Of a stretch of DNA of 64,000 nt, positions 25,383 to 34,614 are shown one piece after another. A program made the position numbers and the translations under genes. The notes beneath the pieces were generated by a model. The model made no database searches. It had not been told where the DNA came from and saw nothing but the letters and a program-made list of their open reading frames with translations. Source of the stretch: Bradyrhizobium sp. Gha (GTDB lineage: Bacteria > Pseudomonadota > Alphaproteobacteria > Rhizobiales > Xanthobacteraceae); NCBI RefSeq assembly GCF_900113735.1, contig NZ_FOQM01000002.1, positions 124,001 to 188,000 on the forward strand. The letters are read 5' to 3'. How positions within the stretch are numbered: the stretch's first letter is position 1; every line of letters begins with the position of its first letter.

Positions 25383-26156
25383 ATGCGTTTTCAAAAGTTC
25401 ATCCAGATGTCGGCTGCAGCGCTGCTCTCGGCGCTCTTGGCGATCTTGGCTGGAGCGGCTGATGCTGCGGCCGGGGGCGAGCCGGCGGCAATCGTGCAAG
25501 TCGACATCGCTTCATGCCTTTCCGCAGCTGCGGCCGATGATACGGACAAGGCAGGTGCGGCCTGCGCCGCCGTCATCGATAACGAGAAGACGGTGAAGCC
25601 TGACTTGATCAAGGCGCTGATCGCGCGCGGCGCGCTTTATGCGCGTCATGACCAGATCGACCGCGCCATCGCCGACGACAGCCGCGTGCTGCTGCTCGAT
25701 CCCACGCTCGCCGATGTTTTCAACGCGCGGGGCGAGCTCTGGCTGAAAAAGGGGGACAAGCCCAAGGCGGTGCTGGATTTCGGCGCGGCGCTCCGGATCG
25801 ATCCGAACCATGAAAAAGCCAAGGCCAACCACAAGGCGATGGCGCGCGAGATCGAGCGGATCGGCGCGCAGATGGCGGTTGCCGGCAGGCCCAGCTTCAA
25901 CTGCGCAGGCGCGCACCGCCCTGTCGAAAAGGCGATCTGCGGAAATCGCGAACTGGCGGACCTCGATAGGGAGGTTTATGCCGCCAATGCGCGCGCGGTC
26001 CGCGCGGCGCGCGATCCGGCTCAGGCGAAGACTCTCCAGCACGATCAGGATGATTTCATCGCCCGCCGGAACGCCGGGTTTGGCCGGCCGGGATATGATC
26101 TGAGGAAGGCGCTGCAGGAGCGGCTGCAACGGCTGAACGGCGGCGACGGGAATTGA
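25383..26156 (+). CDS. Exported TPR protein with LprI-like C-terminus
   Basis: 257 residues from the ATG at 25383, which starts a signal peptide (core AAALLSALLAILAG). Two or three TPR units (for example ALIARGALYARHDQIDRAI) occupy the first half. The last ~90 residues carry FNCAGAHRPVEKAICGNREL and LADLDREVYAANARAV, a DUF1311/LprI-type N-half with its two cysteines. The gene next door has the same architecture with more TPRs, so the two are tandem paralogues. An ATG at 25335 is an alternative start. Likely periplasmic; role unknown. Confidence 0.75.
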   Translation: MRFQKFIQMSAAALLSALLAILAGAADAAAGGEPAAIVQVDIASCLSAAAADDTDKAGAACAAVIDNEKTVKPDLIKALIARGALYARHDQIDRAIADDSRVLLLDPTLADVFNARGELWLKKGDKPKAVLDFGAALRIDPNHEKAKANHKAMAREIERIGAQMAVAGRPSFNCAGAHRPVEKAICGNRELADLDREVYAANARAVRAARDPAQAKTLQHDQDDFIARRNAGFGRPGYDLRKALQERLQRLNGGDGN

Positions 26157-26197
26157 CCGTTAGAGCAGCCAGAGCTGCTCGCACACGGGAGAGGTTA

Positions 26198-27649
26198 ATG
26201 GCCCGTTTTGAACCCACTCTCCCGTCGCCGCGACAACCGGAAAACCCGAGTCACGGAGTTATCCCCATGTGCGGCTCGCGTTCTTGCGCGCAAGCATTCC
26301 CGATTGCAAATGGTCGGCTGGGCGCCTTCCTTCTCGGTGCGGCGCTCAGCCTGTGGCTTGCCGCCCCGGCGTCCGCAGCCGATTGCGTGATGGGCAGCAA
26401 GGCTGCGCCTGCGGACCTGATCTCGGTATGCAGCGCCGTCATCGACCAGGGCTCGAACCCGGCGTCCGATCGCGTCGCGGCGCTGCTGGTTCGGGCCGAT
26501 GCCAATGCGCGGATATCAGGCGGTCTCACGCAGGCGTTGCGGGATATCGATCGCGCCATCGCGCTCGATGGCAAGAACGCGAGCGCCTGGCGGTTGCGCG
26601 GCAATTTGTTGCGGGAGGCTGGCGGCGATCTCAACCGCGCCGCGTCCGATCTCAGCAAGGCGATTGAGCTCGATCCGACAGATGCCGAAGCCTATGAACA
26701 GCGCGGCGTCGCCTACACCAACCAGCACCGACTCGACCGCGCGCTCGCCGATTACGACCAAGCGATCAAGCTGAAGCCGGATTATGCGCAGGCCTGGTCC
26801 GACCGCGGAGCAACCTTTTATCTCAACGGCGACTACGACAAGGCGGTGAGCGATCTCAGCGCGGCGCTGCGGCTCGATCCCAACCGGCCGCGCAGCTACA
26901 CCAATCGCGGCGCCGCCTACAAGAAGCTCGGCCAGCTCGACAAATCCATCGCCGATGACGACGAGGCGATCAGGCTCGATCCGAAAGTGCCGGAATCTTA
27001 CGACAATCGCGGGCTCTCCTATGCCGCGACCAAAGACTACGACAAGGCGATCGTCGACTACAACCAGGCGCTTCAGCTGGCGCCGCGGCCGAACTTCTTC
27101 ACCAATCGCGGCGATTCCTACCAGTTCAAGGGCGAGTTCGGCGCGGCGCTCAGCGACTACAACGACGCGCTGAAACTCGATCCTGACTTCGCGAAGGCCT
27201 ACAACAACCGCGCCGTGCTCTACACCAAGATGGGCGAGCGCAGGAAGGCGCTGGCCGATTACGAGACGGCGCTGCGGCTCGACCCCGGCAACACCAACGC
27301 CGCGGACGGTCGCCGCACCATGATCGCGGAGATCGCAAAGTTCGGGGCCGTCCCGCCGCAGCCGCTCGCTGCGAATTCCGGCAACGGACCGTCATTCGAT
27401 TGCGCCCATGCCAGGCGCGAGGTGGAGAAGGTGATCTGCGCCGATCCACAGCTCGGCATGCTCGACCGCCAGCTCGCCCAGGCCTATCAGCGCGTATTGC
27501 GCTCGATGAGCCGGCGCTCGGCCGCCGATCTGCGCAAATCCCAACATGAGTTCCTCGCCACCCGCGACGCGAGCTTCCGCCACCCCGGCTACGATCTGAA
27601 GAAGGTCATGCAGGACCGGCTGCAGCGGTTGAATGCGATGGAGGGGTAA
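26198..27649 (+). CDS. Exported TPR protein with LprI-like C-terminus (larger paralogue)
   Basis: 483 residues from the ATG at 26198, which has GGGAGAGG just upstream; an ATG at 26267 is an alternative closer to the hydrophobic core. The hydrophobic export segment ends at APASAADC. About eight consecutive TPR units follow (AEAYEQRGVAYTNQHRLDRAL and similar). The last ~95 residues are FDCAHARREVEKVICADPQL and LDRQLAQAYQRVLRSM, matching the LprI-type end of the upstream gene, and both finish in RLQRLN. Only 41 bases separate the two genes. A periplasmic scaffold is likely; its partner is unknown. Confidence 0.78.
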   Translation: MARFEPTLPSPRQPENPSHGVIPMCGSRSCAQAFPIANGRLGAFLLGAALSLWLAAPASAADCVMGSKAAPADLISVCSAVIDQGSNPASDRVAALLVRADANARISGGLTQALRDIDRAIALDGKNASAWRLRGNLLREAGGDLNRAASDLSKAIELDPTDAEAYEQRGVAYTNQHRLDRALADYDQAIKLKPDYAQAWSDRGATFYLNGDYDKAVSDLSAALRLDPNRPRSYTNRGAAYKKLGQLDKSIADDDEAIRLDPKVPESYDNRGLSYAATKDYDKAIVDYNQALQLAPRPNFFTNRGDSYQFKGEFGAALSDYNDALKLDPDFAKAYNNRAVLYTKMGERRKALADYETALRLDPGNTNAADGRRTMIAEIAKFGAVPPQPLAANSGNGPSFDCAHARREVEKVICADPQLGMLDRQLAQAYQRVLRSMSRRSAADLRKSQHEFLATRDASFRHPGYDLKKVMQDRLQRLNAMEG

Positions 27650-27674
27650 CTGCTTCTCCGAGCAAGCTGCGTTC

Positions 27675-27774
27675 CCCCCCCTTGTGGGGGAGGGTTAGGG
27701 AGAGGGGTGGCCACGAACTCGGAACGGAGTTTGTGGGTACCCCCCTCTCCAGCTCTCCCCCACAAGGGGGGAGA
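27675..27774. repeat. Intergenic inverted repeat (CCCTTGTGGGGGAG family)
   Basis: CCCCCCCTTGTGGGGGAG is reversed and complemented as CTCTCCCCCACAAGGGGGG about 90 bases later, with further paired GGAGAGGGG/CCCCTCTCC blocks inside. The shape matches the recurring palindromes of Bradyrhizobium intergenic DNA. The rest of the 330-base gap (27650-27977) has no recognised gene; a ribosome site for prpE lies at its end. Confidence 0.8.
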
Positions 27775-27977
27775 GAGCTCACCTTTAGTGAGGCTCCAGC
27801 TTGCTTCAATCGTTCCCTTCCCTCCTCCAAAAGGCCCATCCTTTTCAGCTTGAACCTTGTCCCGTTCCCGGGAAAATACCCTTCAAACAACGGTCGGCAC
27901 TTGATCCCCGTCATGGCGGGACTGACGTCCAGGCGTCAGGTCAAGGCGAGGCCAATAAACGGAACGGGAGCGCCGGG

Positions 27978-29888
27978 ATGAACATCCAGGGAAAGAGCCG
28001 ATATCACGAAGTCCACGCGCGCTCGCTGGCTGATCCCCAAGGCTTTTGGGCCGAGGCGGCGAAGGAGATCGACTGGATCGAACCGCCGAAGACGATCTTC
28101 GATGGCGCGCAGGGCGTCTATGGCCGCTGGTTCGCCGGTGGGATCGTCAACACCTGCTACAACGCGCTCGACCGTCACGTCGAACGTGGCCGCGCTGACC
28201 AGGTCGCGCTGATACATGATTCGCCGCTGACGAATTCCGTCACCAGGTTCACCTATGCGGAGCTGCTGGCCGAGGTGCAGGCGCTCGCCGCGATCATGCA
28301 GGACTTTGGCGTCGCCAAGGGCGACCGCGTCATCCTCTATATGCCGATGGTCCCGGAGGCTGTGGTCGCGATGCTGGCCTGCGCCCGTATTGGAGCCGTG
28401 CACTCCGTGGTGTTCGGCGGCTTTGCCGCGAAGGAGCTTGCGACCCGCATCGACGATGCGCAGCCAAAACTCATTCTCTCCGCAAGCTGCGGCATCGAGC
28501 CTGGCCGCATCGTGCAGTACAAGCCGCTGCTCGACGAGGCGATCAAGCTGGCGTCCGCGAAGCCGAAGGCCTGCATCGTGCTGCAGCGTCCGCAGCTGAC
28601 TTGCGACCTCACGCCGAAGCGCGATTATGACTGGGCGAGCCTGCGCCGCAAGGCGATGAACGACGGCAGGCGCGCTCCTTGCGTGCCGGTTGCCGCCACC
28701 GATCCGCTCTACATCCTCTACACGTCGGGCACGACAGGCATTCCCAAGGGCGTCGTGCGCGACAATGGCGGCCATCTGGTCGCGGTGAAATGGTCGATGT
28801 TCAACCTCTATGGTGTCAAGCCGGGCGAGGTCTGGTGGTGCGGCTCCGATATCGGCTGGGTGGTCGGACACAGCTACATCGTCTACGGCCCGCTGCTGCA
28901 CGGCGCGACCTCGATCATGTACGAGGGCAAGCCGATCGGCACCCCCGATGCCGGCGCGTTCTGGCGTGTCATCTCCGAGCACGAGGCGGTCGCCTTCTTC
29001 ACCGCGCCGACCGCGTTTCGCGCGATCAGGAAAGAAGATCCGGAAGGCAGGTTCATCCGGCAATACGATCTTTCCAAATTCCGCACGCTGTTCCTCGCCG
29101 GCGAACGGGCCGACCCGCCGACGGTGGAATGGGCGGAGCAGCAGCTGAAGGTGCCTGTCATCGACCATTGGTGGCAGACCGAAACCGGCTGGTGCATCGC
29201 CGGCAATCCGGTCGGCCTCGGCCAATTGCCGGTCAAGCACGGCTCGCCGACGGTGCCGATGCCGGGCTACCAGGTCGACGTCGTGGATGAAGCGGCAAAG
29301 CCCGTCGGCCCCAACACCATGGGCTCGATCGTGATCAAGCTGCCGATGCCGCCAGGCTGTTTGCCGACGCTGTGGAATCAGGACGCGCGCTTCAGGGAAG
29401 CGTATTTGAGCGAGTTCCCCGGCTACTACAAAACCTCGGACGCCGGCTACAAGGACGAGGACGGCTACGTCTTCGTCATGGGCCGCACCGACGACATCAT
29501 CAACGTCGCCGGCCACCGTCTCTCCACCGGCGGCATGGAGGAGATCCTGGCCTCGCATCCCGACGTCGCCGAATGCGCCGTGCTCGGCGTCAAGGATCCG
29601 ATCAAGGGCGAGGTGCCCTGCGGCTTCCTGGTGCTGAAGGCGGGCGTGAAGCGCGCGCCAGCCGAGATCGAGAAGGAGATCGTCGCGCTGGTCCGCGACA
29701 GGCTCGGTCCGGTCGCCGCCTTCAAGCTCGCCATCACCGTCGGCCGGCTGCCCAAGACGCGCTCGGGCAAGATCCTGCGCGGCACCATCAAGAAGATCGC
29801 CGACGGCGAGGCCTGGACCATGCCCGCCACGATCGAGGATCCCAAGGTGCTGGATGAAATCGGGGAGGCGCTGAAGGGGAGGGTGTGA
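27978..29888 (+). CDS. prpE: Propionyl-CoA synthetase
   Basis: AMP-forming acyl-CoA ligase that activates propionate, 636 residues, the normal PrpE length. The N-terminal SRYHEVHARSLADPQGFWAEAA matches the acetyl/propionyl-CoA synthetase N-domain. The P-loop reads YTSGTTGIPKG, followed by WWQTETGW, then YKTSDAGYKDEDGYVFVMGRTDD, and the acylation-regulated Lys near the end is in PKTRSGKILRG. The ATG at 27978 has GGGAG upstream. Acetate or other short acids could also be used. Confidence 0.92.
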   Translation: MNIQGKSRYHEVHARSLADPQGFWAEAAKEIDWIEPPKTIFDGAQGVYGRWFAGGIVNTCYNALDRHVERGRADQVALIHDSPLTNSVTRFTYAELLAEVQALAAIMQDFGVAKGDRVILYMPMVPEAVVAMLACARIGAVHSVVFGGFAAKELATRIDDAQPKLILSASCGIEPGRIVQYKPLLDEAIKLASAKPKACIVLQRPQLTCDLTPKRDYDWASLRRKAMNDGRRAPCVPVAATDPLYILYTSGTTGIPKGVVRDNGGHLVAVKWSMFNLYGVKPGEVWWCGSDIGWVVGHSYIVYGPLLHGATSIMYEGKPIGTPDAGAFWRVISEHEAVAFFTAPTAFRAIRKEDPEGRFIRQYDLSKFRTLFLAGERADPPTVEWAEQQLKVPVIDHWWQTETGWCIAGNPVGLGQLPVKHGSPTVPMPGYQVDVVDEAAKPVGPNTMGSIVIKLPMPPGCLPTLWNQDARFREAYLSEFPGYYKTSDAGYKDEDGYVFVMGRTDDIINVAGHRLSTGGMEEILASHPDVAECAVLGVKDPIKGEVPCGFLVLKAGVKRAPAEIEKEIVALVRDRLGPVAAFKLAITVGRLPKTRSGKILRGTIKKIADGEAWTMPATIEDPKVLDEIGEALKGRV

Positions 29889-29951
29889 GCGACGGCGACT
29901 TACAATCTCCTCATTCCGCGCTAAACAAGGCCGGCCAACAGGGGACCTCGT

Positions 29952-30212
29952 ATGCCACTCGCCACCGCGCCGCGCCTGCTCGCAGCCGTTCTGCTCGCCA
30001 TCGCTCTCTCCGCCTGCTCGGCGCGCTACCAGACGCCGGTGGCGATGGGCGGTGATGACGATGATGCGGTGTGCCAGAGCCGCGGCTATGCGCAGGGTTC
30101 ACCAGAATACGTGGCGTGTCGCAAGGACCGCGACGTGCAGCGCAGCGCCGCCACCTCGCGCGCCGACCGCCGTCAGCGCGATCTCGGCGAATACATGCTG
30201 AACCATCCGTAG
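29952..30212 (+). CDS. Small lipoprotein
   Basis: 86 residues with a lipoprotein signal: AIALSAC with the lipobox Cys near residue 22. The mature part has two further cysteines (VCQSRGYAQGSPEYVAC) and an Arg/Asp-rich tail. Small lipoproteins of this type are common in Rhizobiales and have no known function. The ribosome site is AGGGGAC. Confidence 0.75.
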   Translation: MPLATAPRLLAAVLLAIALSACSARYQTPVAMGGDDDDAVCQSRGYAQGSPEYVACRKDRDVQRSAATSRADRRQRDLGEYMLNHP

Positions 30213-30234
30213 CGGCCCTGATCGACGCTTCTTC

Positions 30235-30314
30235 CGTCATTGCGAGCGCAGCGACGCAATCCAGCATCCCTCCGCGGAGACAGACTGGATTGGTTCGCTG
30301 CGCTCGCAATGACG
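30235..30314. repeat. Intergenic palindromic element (CGTCATTGCGAG family)
   Basis: Second copy of the family seen at 19173-19249. The outer arms CGTCATTGCGAGCGCAGCGA and TCGCTGCGCTCGCAATGACG are almost perfectly paired, and the inner part includes CAATCCAG and CTGGATTG. It sits between the small lipoprotein gene and the trcR terminator. Confidence 0.85.
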
Positions 30315-30334
30315 AGGTTGAGGCTTTCAAAACA

Positions 30335-30365
30335 AAAGCGCGGCGGGGTTGCCCCGCCGCGCTTT
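30335..30365. terminator. Strong hairpin terminator
   Basis: Perfect 14-bp stem AAAGCGCGGCGGGG/CCCCGCCGCGCTTT with a three-base loop. On the minus strand it stands about 25 bases beyond the trcR stop and ends in TTT plus TGTTTTG. It probably terminates trcR and may also act on the plus strand. Confidence 0.8.
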
Positions 30366-30390
30366 GCGTTTCGATGACGAAAAAGGAGCC

Positions 30391-31086
30391 TTACTCCTCC
30401 TCTTCCTCGTGCTTCTTGCCGCCGAGGGTCTTGAGCTTGGCGAACACGGCGTCGACGTTGAGGTCGTCGCTCGACTTCTCCGACTGTTCGTACTCGTCCT
30501 TCTTGGTGGTCTCGGAGGCCGGCAGCAGCGTGGCGCCGCCATAGGCTGCGTCGATCGGCTTTTCCTTGGCCGCGCGCGCCACTTCGAAATCGAGCTCGAT
30601 CTGCGAGCAGAGGCCGAGCGTCACGGGGTCGATCGGGGTCAGCTGGGACGTGTTCCAGTGGGTGCGGTCGCGGACGCTGGCGATGGTGCTCTTGGTGGTG
30701 CCGACCAGACGCATGATCTGGGCGTCCTTGAGCTCGGGATGGCTGCGCAGCAGCCACAGGATGGCGCTGGGGCGCTCGTGGCGGCGCGACACCGGGGTAT
30801 AGCGCGGGCCCTTGCGCTTGGGCTGCGGCGGCAGCACGACCTTGCTCTCCTGGAGACGGAGCCGGTAGTCCTGGTTCTTCTCGCCCTTCTCGATCTCCTC
30901 GCGGGTGAGCTGGCCGTTGGAAATCGGGTCCATGCCCTTGATGCCTTGCGCGGCGTCGCCGTCGGCGATCGCGCGCACCTCGAGCGGGTGCATCTTGGTG
31001 AAATCGGCGACCTGGTCGAAGGTCAGCGCGGTGTTGTCGAGCAGCCAGACGGCGGTCGCCTTGGGCATCAGAGGTGCGTTGCTCAT
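30391..31086 (-). CDS. trcR: Cell cycle transcriptional regulator TrcR (DUF1013)
   Basis: 231-residue protein of the DUF1013 family, known in alphaproteobacteria as the transcriptional regulator TrcR. It starts MSNAPLMPKATAVWLLDNTA, has a probable helix-turn-helix in the middle (PELKDAQIMRLVGTTKSTIA) and ends in a run of glutamates (KKHEEEEE). The ATG at 31086 has AAAGGAGA at good spacing. It is divergent from ispH across a 267-base region, the likely site of both promoters. Confidence 0.9.
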   Translation of the reverse strand: MSNAPLMPKATAVWLLDNTALTFDQVADFTKMHPLEVRAIADGDAAQGIKGMDPISNGQLTREEIEKGEKNQDYRLRLQESKVVLPPQPKRKGPRYTPVSRRHERPSAILWLLRSHPELKDAQIMRLVGTTKSTIASVRDRTHWNTSQLTPIDPVTLGLCSQIELDFEVARAAKEKPIDAAYGGATLLPASETTKKDEYEQSEKSSDDLNVDAVFAKLKTLGGKKHEEEEE

Positions 31087-31353
31087 GGCAAATCTCCTTT
31101 GTGCTTCGCCCACCCCTCTGGAGGCGAAACCGGTGGTCATCAGCGATGACAGGGAATTCGCGCTATATAAGCCCGGAGGGGGTAGCCACGCAATGGTTCT
31201 GCTATAGATAGTGCCTTGACAGCGCCTGAAAGGGGGCCCAATTCCCTCTCAAGCCGCTATAACGTCGAAGCAGACGGTTTTACGCCTTTTTCCATCCATC
31301 GACCCGTCCCCCGCCCGCAGGCGAATGGGGTGATTCGGTCCCGAGATCGCTCA

Positions 31354-32322
31354 ATGTCAGCCAAACCAGACCTCAAGATCGTGCTTTGTTCTCCTCGCGG
31401 CTTCTGCGCCGGGGTGGTCCGGGCGATCGATACCGTGGAACGGGCGCTCGATAAGTATGGCGCCCCCGTCTATGTTCGCCACGAGATTGTGCATAACAAA
31501 TACGTCGTCGACGGGTTGAAGAAGAAGGGCGCGATCTTCGTCGAGGAGCTCGCCGAAATCCCTGAGAATACCACCGCGCCGGTGGTGTTCTCGGCCCATG
31601 GCGTGCCGAAATCGGTTCCGGCCGACGCCTCGTCGCGCAATTTGTTCTCGCTGGATGCGACCTGTCCACTGGTAACCAAGGTGCACCGCGAGGCCGCGAT
31701 CCACTTCAAGCGCGGCCGCGAGATCTTCCTGATCGGCCATTCCCATCATCCTGAAGTCGTCGGCACGCTCGGCCAGCTCCCGACGGGCGCCGTCACCCTG
31801 ATCGAGACCGCCGAGGACGCCAAGACGATCTCGCCGAAGGATCCGAACAACCTCGCTTTCGTGACCCAGACCACGCTGTCGATCGACGACACCGCGGAAA
31901 TCGTAGCGCTGCTCAAGGAGCGCTTCCCGAACATCAACGGGCCGCACAAGGAAGACATTTGCTACGCCACCACCAACCGCCAGCTCGCGGTGAAGAAGGT
32001 GGCGCCGGTGGTCGATGCCCTCATCGTTGTCGGTGCCCCCAATTCGTCGAACTCGCAGCGCCTGCGCGAGGTCGCCGAGCGCGAGGGCTGCGGGATCGCG
32101 GTGCTGGCGCAGCGCGCCGCCGACCTCGACTGGACCAGGTTCGGCAACATCAAGAGCCTCGGCATCACTGCAGGTGCGTCCGCGCCCGAAGTGATCGTCG
32201 AGGAGATCATGGACGCGTTCGCCGAGCGCTACACGCTGCATGTGGAGACGGTCTCGGCCGCCGAAGAGAACGAGTTCTTCCCGCTGCCGCGCCAGGTGCG
32301 CCCCGAAGCCGCCGCTGAGTAG
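31354..32322 (+). CDS. ispH: 4-hydroxy-3-methylbut-2-enyl diphosphate reductase
   Basis: Last enzyme of the MEP isoprenoid pathway, a [4Fe-4S] protein making IPP and DMAPP. 322 residues. The three cluster cysteines are at 18 (SPRGFCAG), 104 (DATCPLV) and 203 ([10 protein letters not shown]). His43 (VRHEIVHN) is the conserved substrate-binding residue. The ATG at 31354 is chosen because the conserved [18 protein letters not shown] begins there. It is first of an ispH-thrB-rnhA operon. Confidence 0.97.
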   Translation: MSAKPDLKIVLCSPRGFCAGVVRAIDTVERALDKYGAPVYVRHEIVHNKYVVDGLKKKGAIFVEELAEIPENTTAPVVFSAHGVPKSVPADASSRNLFSLDATCPLVTKVHREAAIHFKRGREIFLIGHSHHPEVVGTLGQLPTGAVTLIETAEDAKTISPKDPNNLAFVTQTTLSIDDTAEIVALLKERFPNINGPHKEDICYATTNRQLAVKKVAPVVDALIVVGAPNSSNSQRLREVAEREGCGIAVLAQRAADLDWTRFGNIKSLGITAGASAPEVIVEEIMDAFAERYTLHVETVSAAEENEFFPLPRQVRPEAAAE

Positions 32323-32328
32323 ATTTTT

Positions 32329-33312
32329 ATGGCGGTCTATACCGACGTTGCCGCCGACGAGCTTGCGGATTTCCTGAAGCAATACGATATCGGCGAATTG
32401 CTCTCCTACAAGGGCATCGCCGAGGGCGTCGAGAACACCAACTTCCTGCTGCACACGACTCAAGGCTCGTTCATCCTCACGCTCTATGAGAAGCGCGTGG
32501 CGAAGAACGATCTGCCGTTCTTCCTCGCGCTGATGACGCATCTGGCCGAGCACGGCGTGAACTGCCCGCTGCCGGTGAAGGCGAAAGACGGCGAGGCGCT
32601 GCACGAGATGCAGGGAAGGCCCGCCGCGATCATCACCTTTCTCGAAGGCATCTGGCCGCGCAAGCCGAATGCCGTGCATTGCGCCGGCGTGGGCGACGGG
32701 CTCGCGAGAATGCATCTGGCCGGCGCGAACTTTGCCATCAAGCGGGCCAACGCGCTCTCGGTTGCCGGCTGGCGACCTTTGTTCAGTGCGGCGGCGGACC
32801 GTGCCGACGAGGTGCAGCCGGGCCTGCGCGCGTTCCTCGCGGCCGAGCTCGACTATCTCTCTGGGGGCGTCTGGCCGACGGATCTCCCCGAGGGCGTGAT
32901 CCACGCCGATCTCTTCAACGACAACGTCTTCTTCCTCGGCGACAAGCTCTCGGGCATCATCGACTTCACCTTCGCCTGCAACGACATGCTGGCCTATGAC
33001 GTCGCGATCTGCCTGAATGCCTGGTGCTTCGAGCCGGACCATTCCTTCAACGTCACCAAGGCGCGCGCCTTCCTGGGCGCCTACGGCCGCGTGCGCAAGC
33101 TCTCCGAAGCGGAAGAGGCTGCGCTGCCGCTCCTAGCGCGCGGCGCTGCGATCCGCTTCCTGCTGACGCGGCTGGTCGACTGGCTCAACGTGCCCGAGGG
33201 CGCGCTGGTGAAGCCGAAGGATCCGCTGGAGTATTTTCGCAAGCTGCGCTTCCACCAGAGCGTGTCCAGCGCGCGCGATTACGGGTTGATACCGTCAGGA
33301 CTGGTCGCGTGA
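32329..33312 (+). CDS. thrB: Homoserine kinase (APH-fold type)
   Basis: 327-residue homoserine kinase of the alternative type that belongs to the aminoglycoside-phosphotransferase fold. It phosphorylates homoserine in threonine synthesis. The catalytic loop is HADLFNDN at residues 192-199 and the metal-binding IDFTFA follows near 212. It begins six bases after ispH and its stop overlaps the GTG of rnhA. The ispH-thrB-rnhA order is common in Rhizobiales. Confidence 0.93.
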   Translation: MAVYTDVAADELADFLKQYDIGELLSYKGIAEGVENTNFLLHTTQGSFILTLYEKRVAKNDLPFFLALMTHLAEHGVNCPLPVKAKDGEALHEMQGRPAAIITFLEGIWPRKPNAVHCAGVGDGLARMHLAGANFAIKRANALSVAGWRPLFSAAADRADEVQPGLRAFLAAELDYLSGGVWPTDLPEGVIHADLFNDNVFFLGDKLSGIIDFTFACNDMLAYDVAICLNAWCFEPDHSFNVTKARAFLGAYGRVRKLSEAEEAALPLLARGAAIRFLLTRLVDWLNVPEGALVKPKDPLEYFRKLRFHQSVSSARDYGLIPSGLVA

Positions 33313-33773
33313 GCGAGCTCCCCAACGTCACGATCTTCACCGACGGCGCCTGTTCGGGAAATCCCGGGCCCGGCGGCTGGGGCGCGATTCTCAAGTTCGG
33401 CGACAAGGAAAAGGAGCTGAACGGCGGCCAGCCGCACACCACCAACAACCAGATGGAATTGATGGCGGCGATCTCCGCGCTCGAAGCGCTGAAGAAGCCG
33501 TGCACGGTCGATCTCTACACAGACAGCCAGTATGTCCGGCAAGGCATCACCGGCTGGATCCACGGCTGGAAGCGCAACGGTTGGCGCACCGCCGACAAGA
33601 AGCCGGTCAAGAACGTCGAACTGTGGCAGCGCCTCGATGCCGCGCTGAAGGCGCACGAGGTTCGCTGGCACTGGGTGAAGGGCCACGCCGGTCATCCCGA
33701 AAACGAGCGCGCGGATCAGCTCGCGCGGGACGGGATCGTGAAGGCAAGGTTGCAAGCGCGGGTGGCGGAGTAG
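33309..33773 (+). CDS. rnhA: Ribonuclease HI
   Basis: 154-residue RNase HI that removes RNA from RNA-DNA hybrids. The four acidic active-site residues are present: Asp12 ([10 protein letters not shown]), Glu50 (NQMELMAA), Asp72 (TDSQYV) and Asp136 (NERADQLA); the [10 protein letters not shown] loop holds the conserved His. The GTG start at 33309 overlaps the thrB stop (GTGA), so the pair is translationally coupled. The length is that of E. coli RNase HI. Confidence 0.96.
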   Translation: MSELPNVTIFTDGACSGNPGPGGWGAILKFGDKEKELNGGQPHTTNNQMELMAAISALEALKKPCTVDLYTDSQYVRQGITGWIHGWKRNGWRTADKKPVKNVELWQRLDAALKAHEVRWHWVKGHAGHPENERADQLARDGIVKARLQARVAE

Positions 33774-33780
33774 TTTGCTT

Positions 33781-33862
33781 CGTCATTCCGGGGCGGTGCG
33801 AAGCACCGAACCCGGAATCTCGAAACTCCGGGTTCGCCTCTTCGAGGCGCCCCGGAATGACG
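33781..33862. repeat. Intergenic palindrome (CGTCATTCCGGGGCG type)
   Basis: Perfect 15-bp outer arms CGTCATTCCGGGGCG/CGCCCCGGAATGACG and inner arms GAACCCGGA/TCCGGGTTC. Related in design but not in detail to the CGTCATTGCGAG family. It fills the gap between the convergent rnhA and peroxiredoxin genes and may serve as a terminator for both. Confidence 0.85.
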
Positions 33863-33868
33863 TTGATC

Positions 33869-34354
33869 TCAGAGCTGCCCCAGCAGCGTATCGCCGCCCG
33901 ACACCTCGACCTTGCCGGGCATCGCCTCGACATTCAGCTTCTTGACCACGCCGTCCTCGACCAGCATCGAATAGCGCTTGGAGCGGATGCCGAGGCCGTT
34001 GCCGGAGGCGTCGAGCTCCATGCCGATCGCCTTGGCGAAGTCGGCATTGCCGTCGGCGAGGAAGATCGCCTCGTCGCGCTGGTCGGTGTCGCGCTTCCAG
34101 GCATTCATGACGAAGGCATCGTTGACGGAGACGATCGCGATGGTGTCGACGCCCTTGTCCTTCATGGCATAGGCGTTGAGGAAGATGCTCGGCAGGTGCA
34201 TCTTGTGGCAGGTGCCGGTGTAGGCGCCGGGCACCGCGAACAGCGCCACTTTCTTGCCCTTGAAGATATCGTCGGTGGTCTTCACCTGCGGGCCTTCCGC
34301 CGTCATCACGCGGAATTTCGCCTCGGGCAGCTTGTCGCCAGTCTGGATCGCCAT
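33869..34354 (-). CDS. Peroxiredoxin, Prx5 type
   Basis: 161-residue thiol peroxidase of the Prx5 group. The peroxidatic cysteine is Cys49 in VPGAYTGTCHKMHLP, with the family Thr three residues before it. No second conserved cysteine is evident, so regeneration probably relies on glutathione or glutaredoxin. Cytoplasmic. It sits downstream of an acyl-CoA ligase but with a separate promoter region. Confidence 0.92.
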   Translation of the reverse strand: MAIQTGDKLPEAKFRVMTAEGPQVKTTDDIFKGKKVALFAVPGAYTGTCHKMHLPSIFLNAYAMKDKGVDTIAIVSVNDAFVMNAWKRDTDQRDEAIFLADGNADFAKAIGMELDASGNGLGIRSKRYSMLVEDGVVKKLNVEAMPGKVEVSGGDTLLGQL

Positions 34355-34455
34355 CGTCGTTTCTCCATGGAAGGGGCCGGGGCTGTTCTAGAGCATTTTA
34401 CCGCCGGAGGGAAACGGCTTCAAACAGCTGCGATGAGGCCGCGGGGCCTTTTTCT

Positions 34456-34571
34456 CGTGATTGCGAGCAGCCCGCGACAAACTTGCCGAGCAATTCTGCG
34501 CTGGCGACGAGGCAATCCAGACTGCCTCCGCAGATACATTCCTGAATTGCTCCGTGTCGGCCACAATGACG
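34456..34571. repeat. Degenerate intergenic palindromic element
   Basis: Weak copy of the CGTCATTGCGAG family: CGTGATTGCGAGCAG at the left end and CCACAATGACG at the right, with GCAATCCAGACTGC and GAATTGCTCC inside. Mismatches across the arms suggest age. Confidence 0.6.
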
Positions 34572-34614
34572 GAACGGCGCGCAGCCGCGCGCCGTTTCCG
34601 GGAGAGAGGCAGCG

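Noticed and set aside
31357..33042. 561-codon minus-strand frame
   Set aside because: Antisense shadow of ispH and thrB; both real genes have all catalytic residues and form an operon with rnhA.
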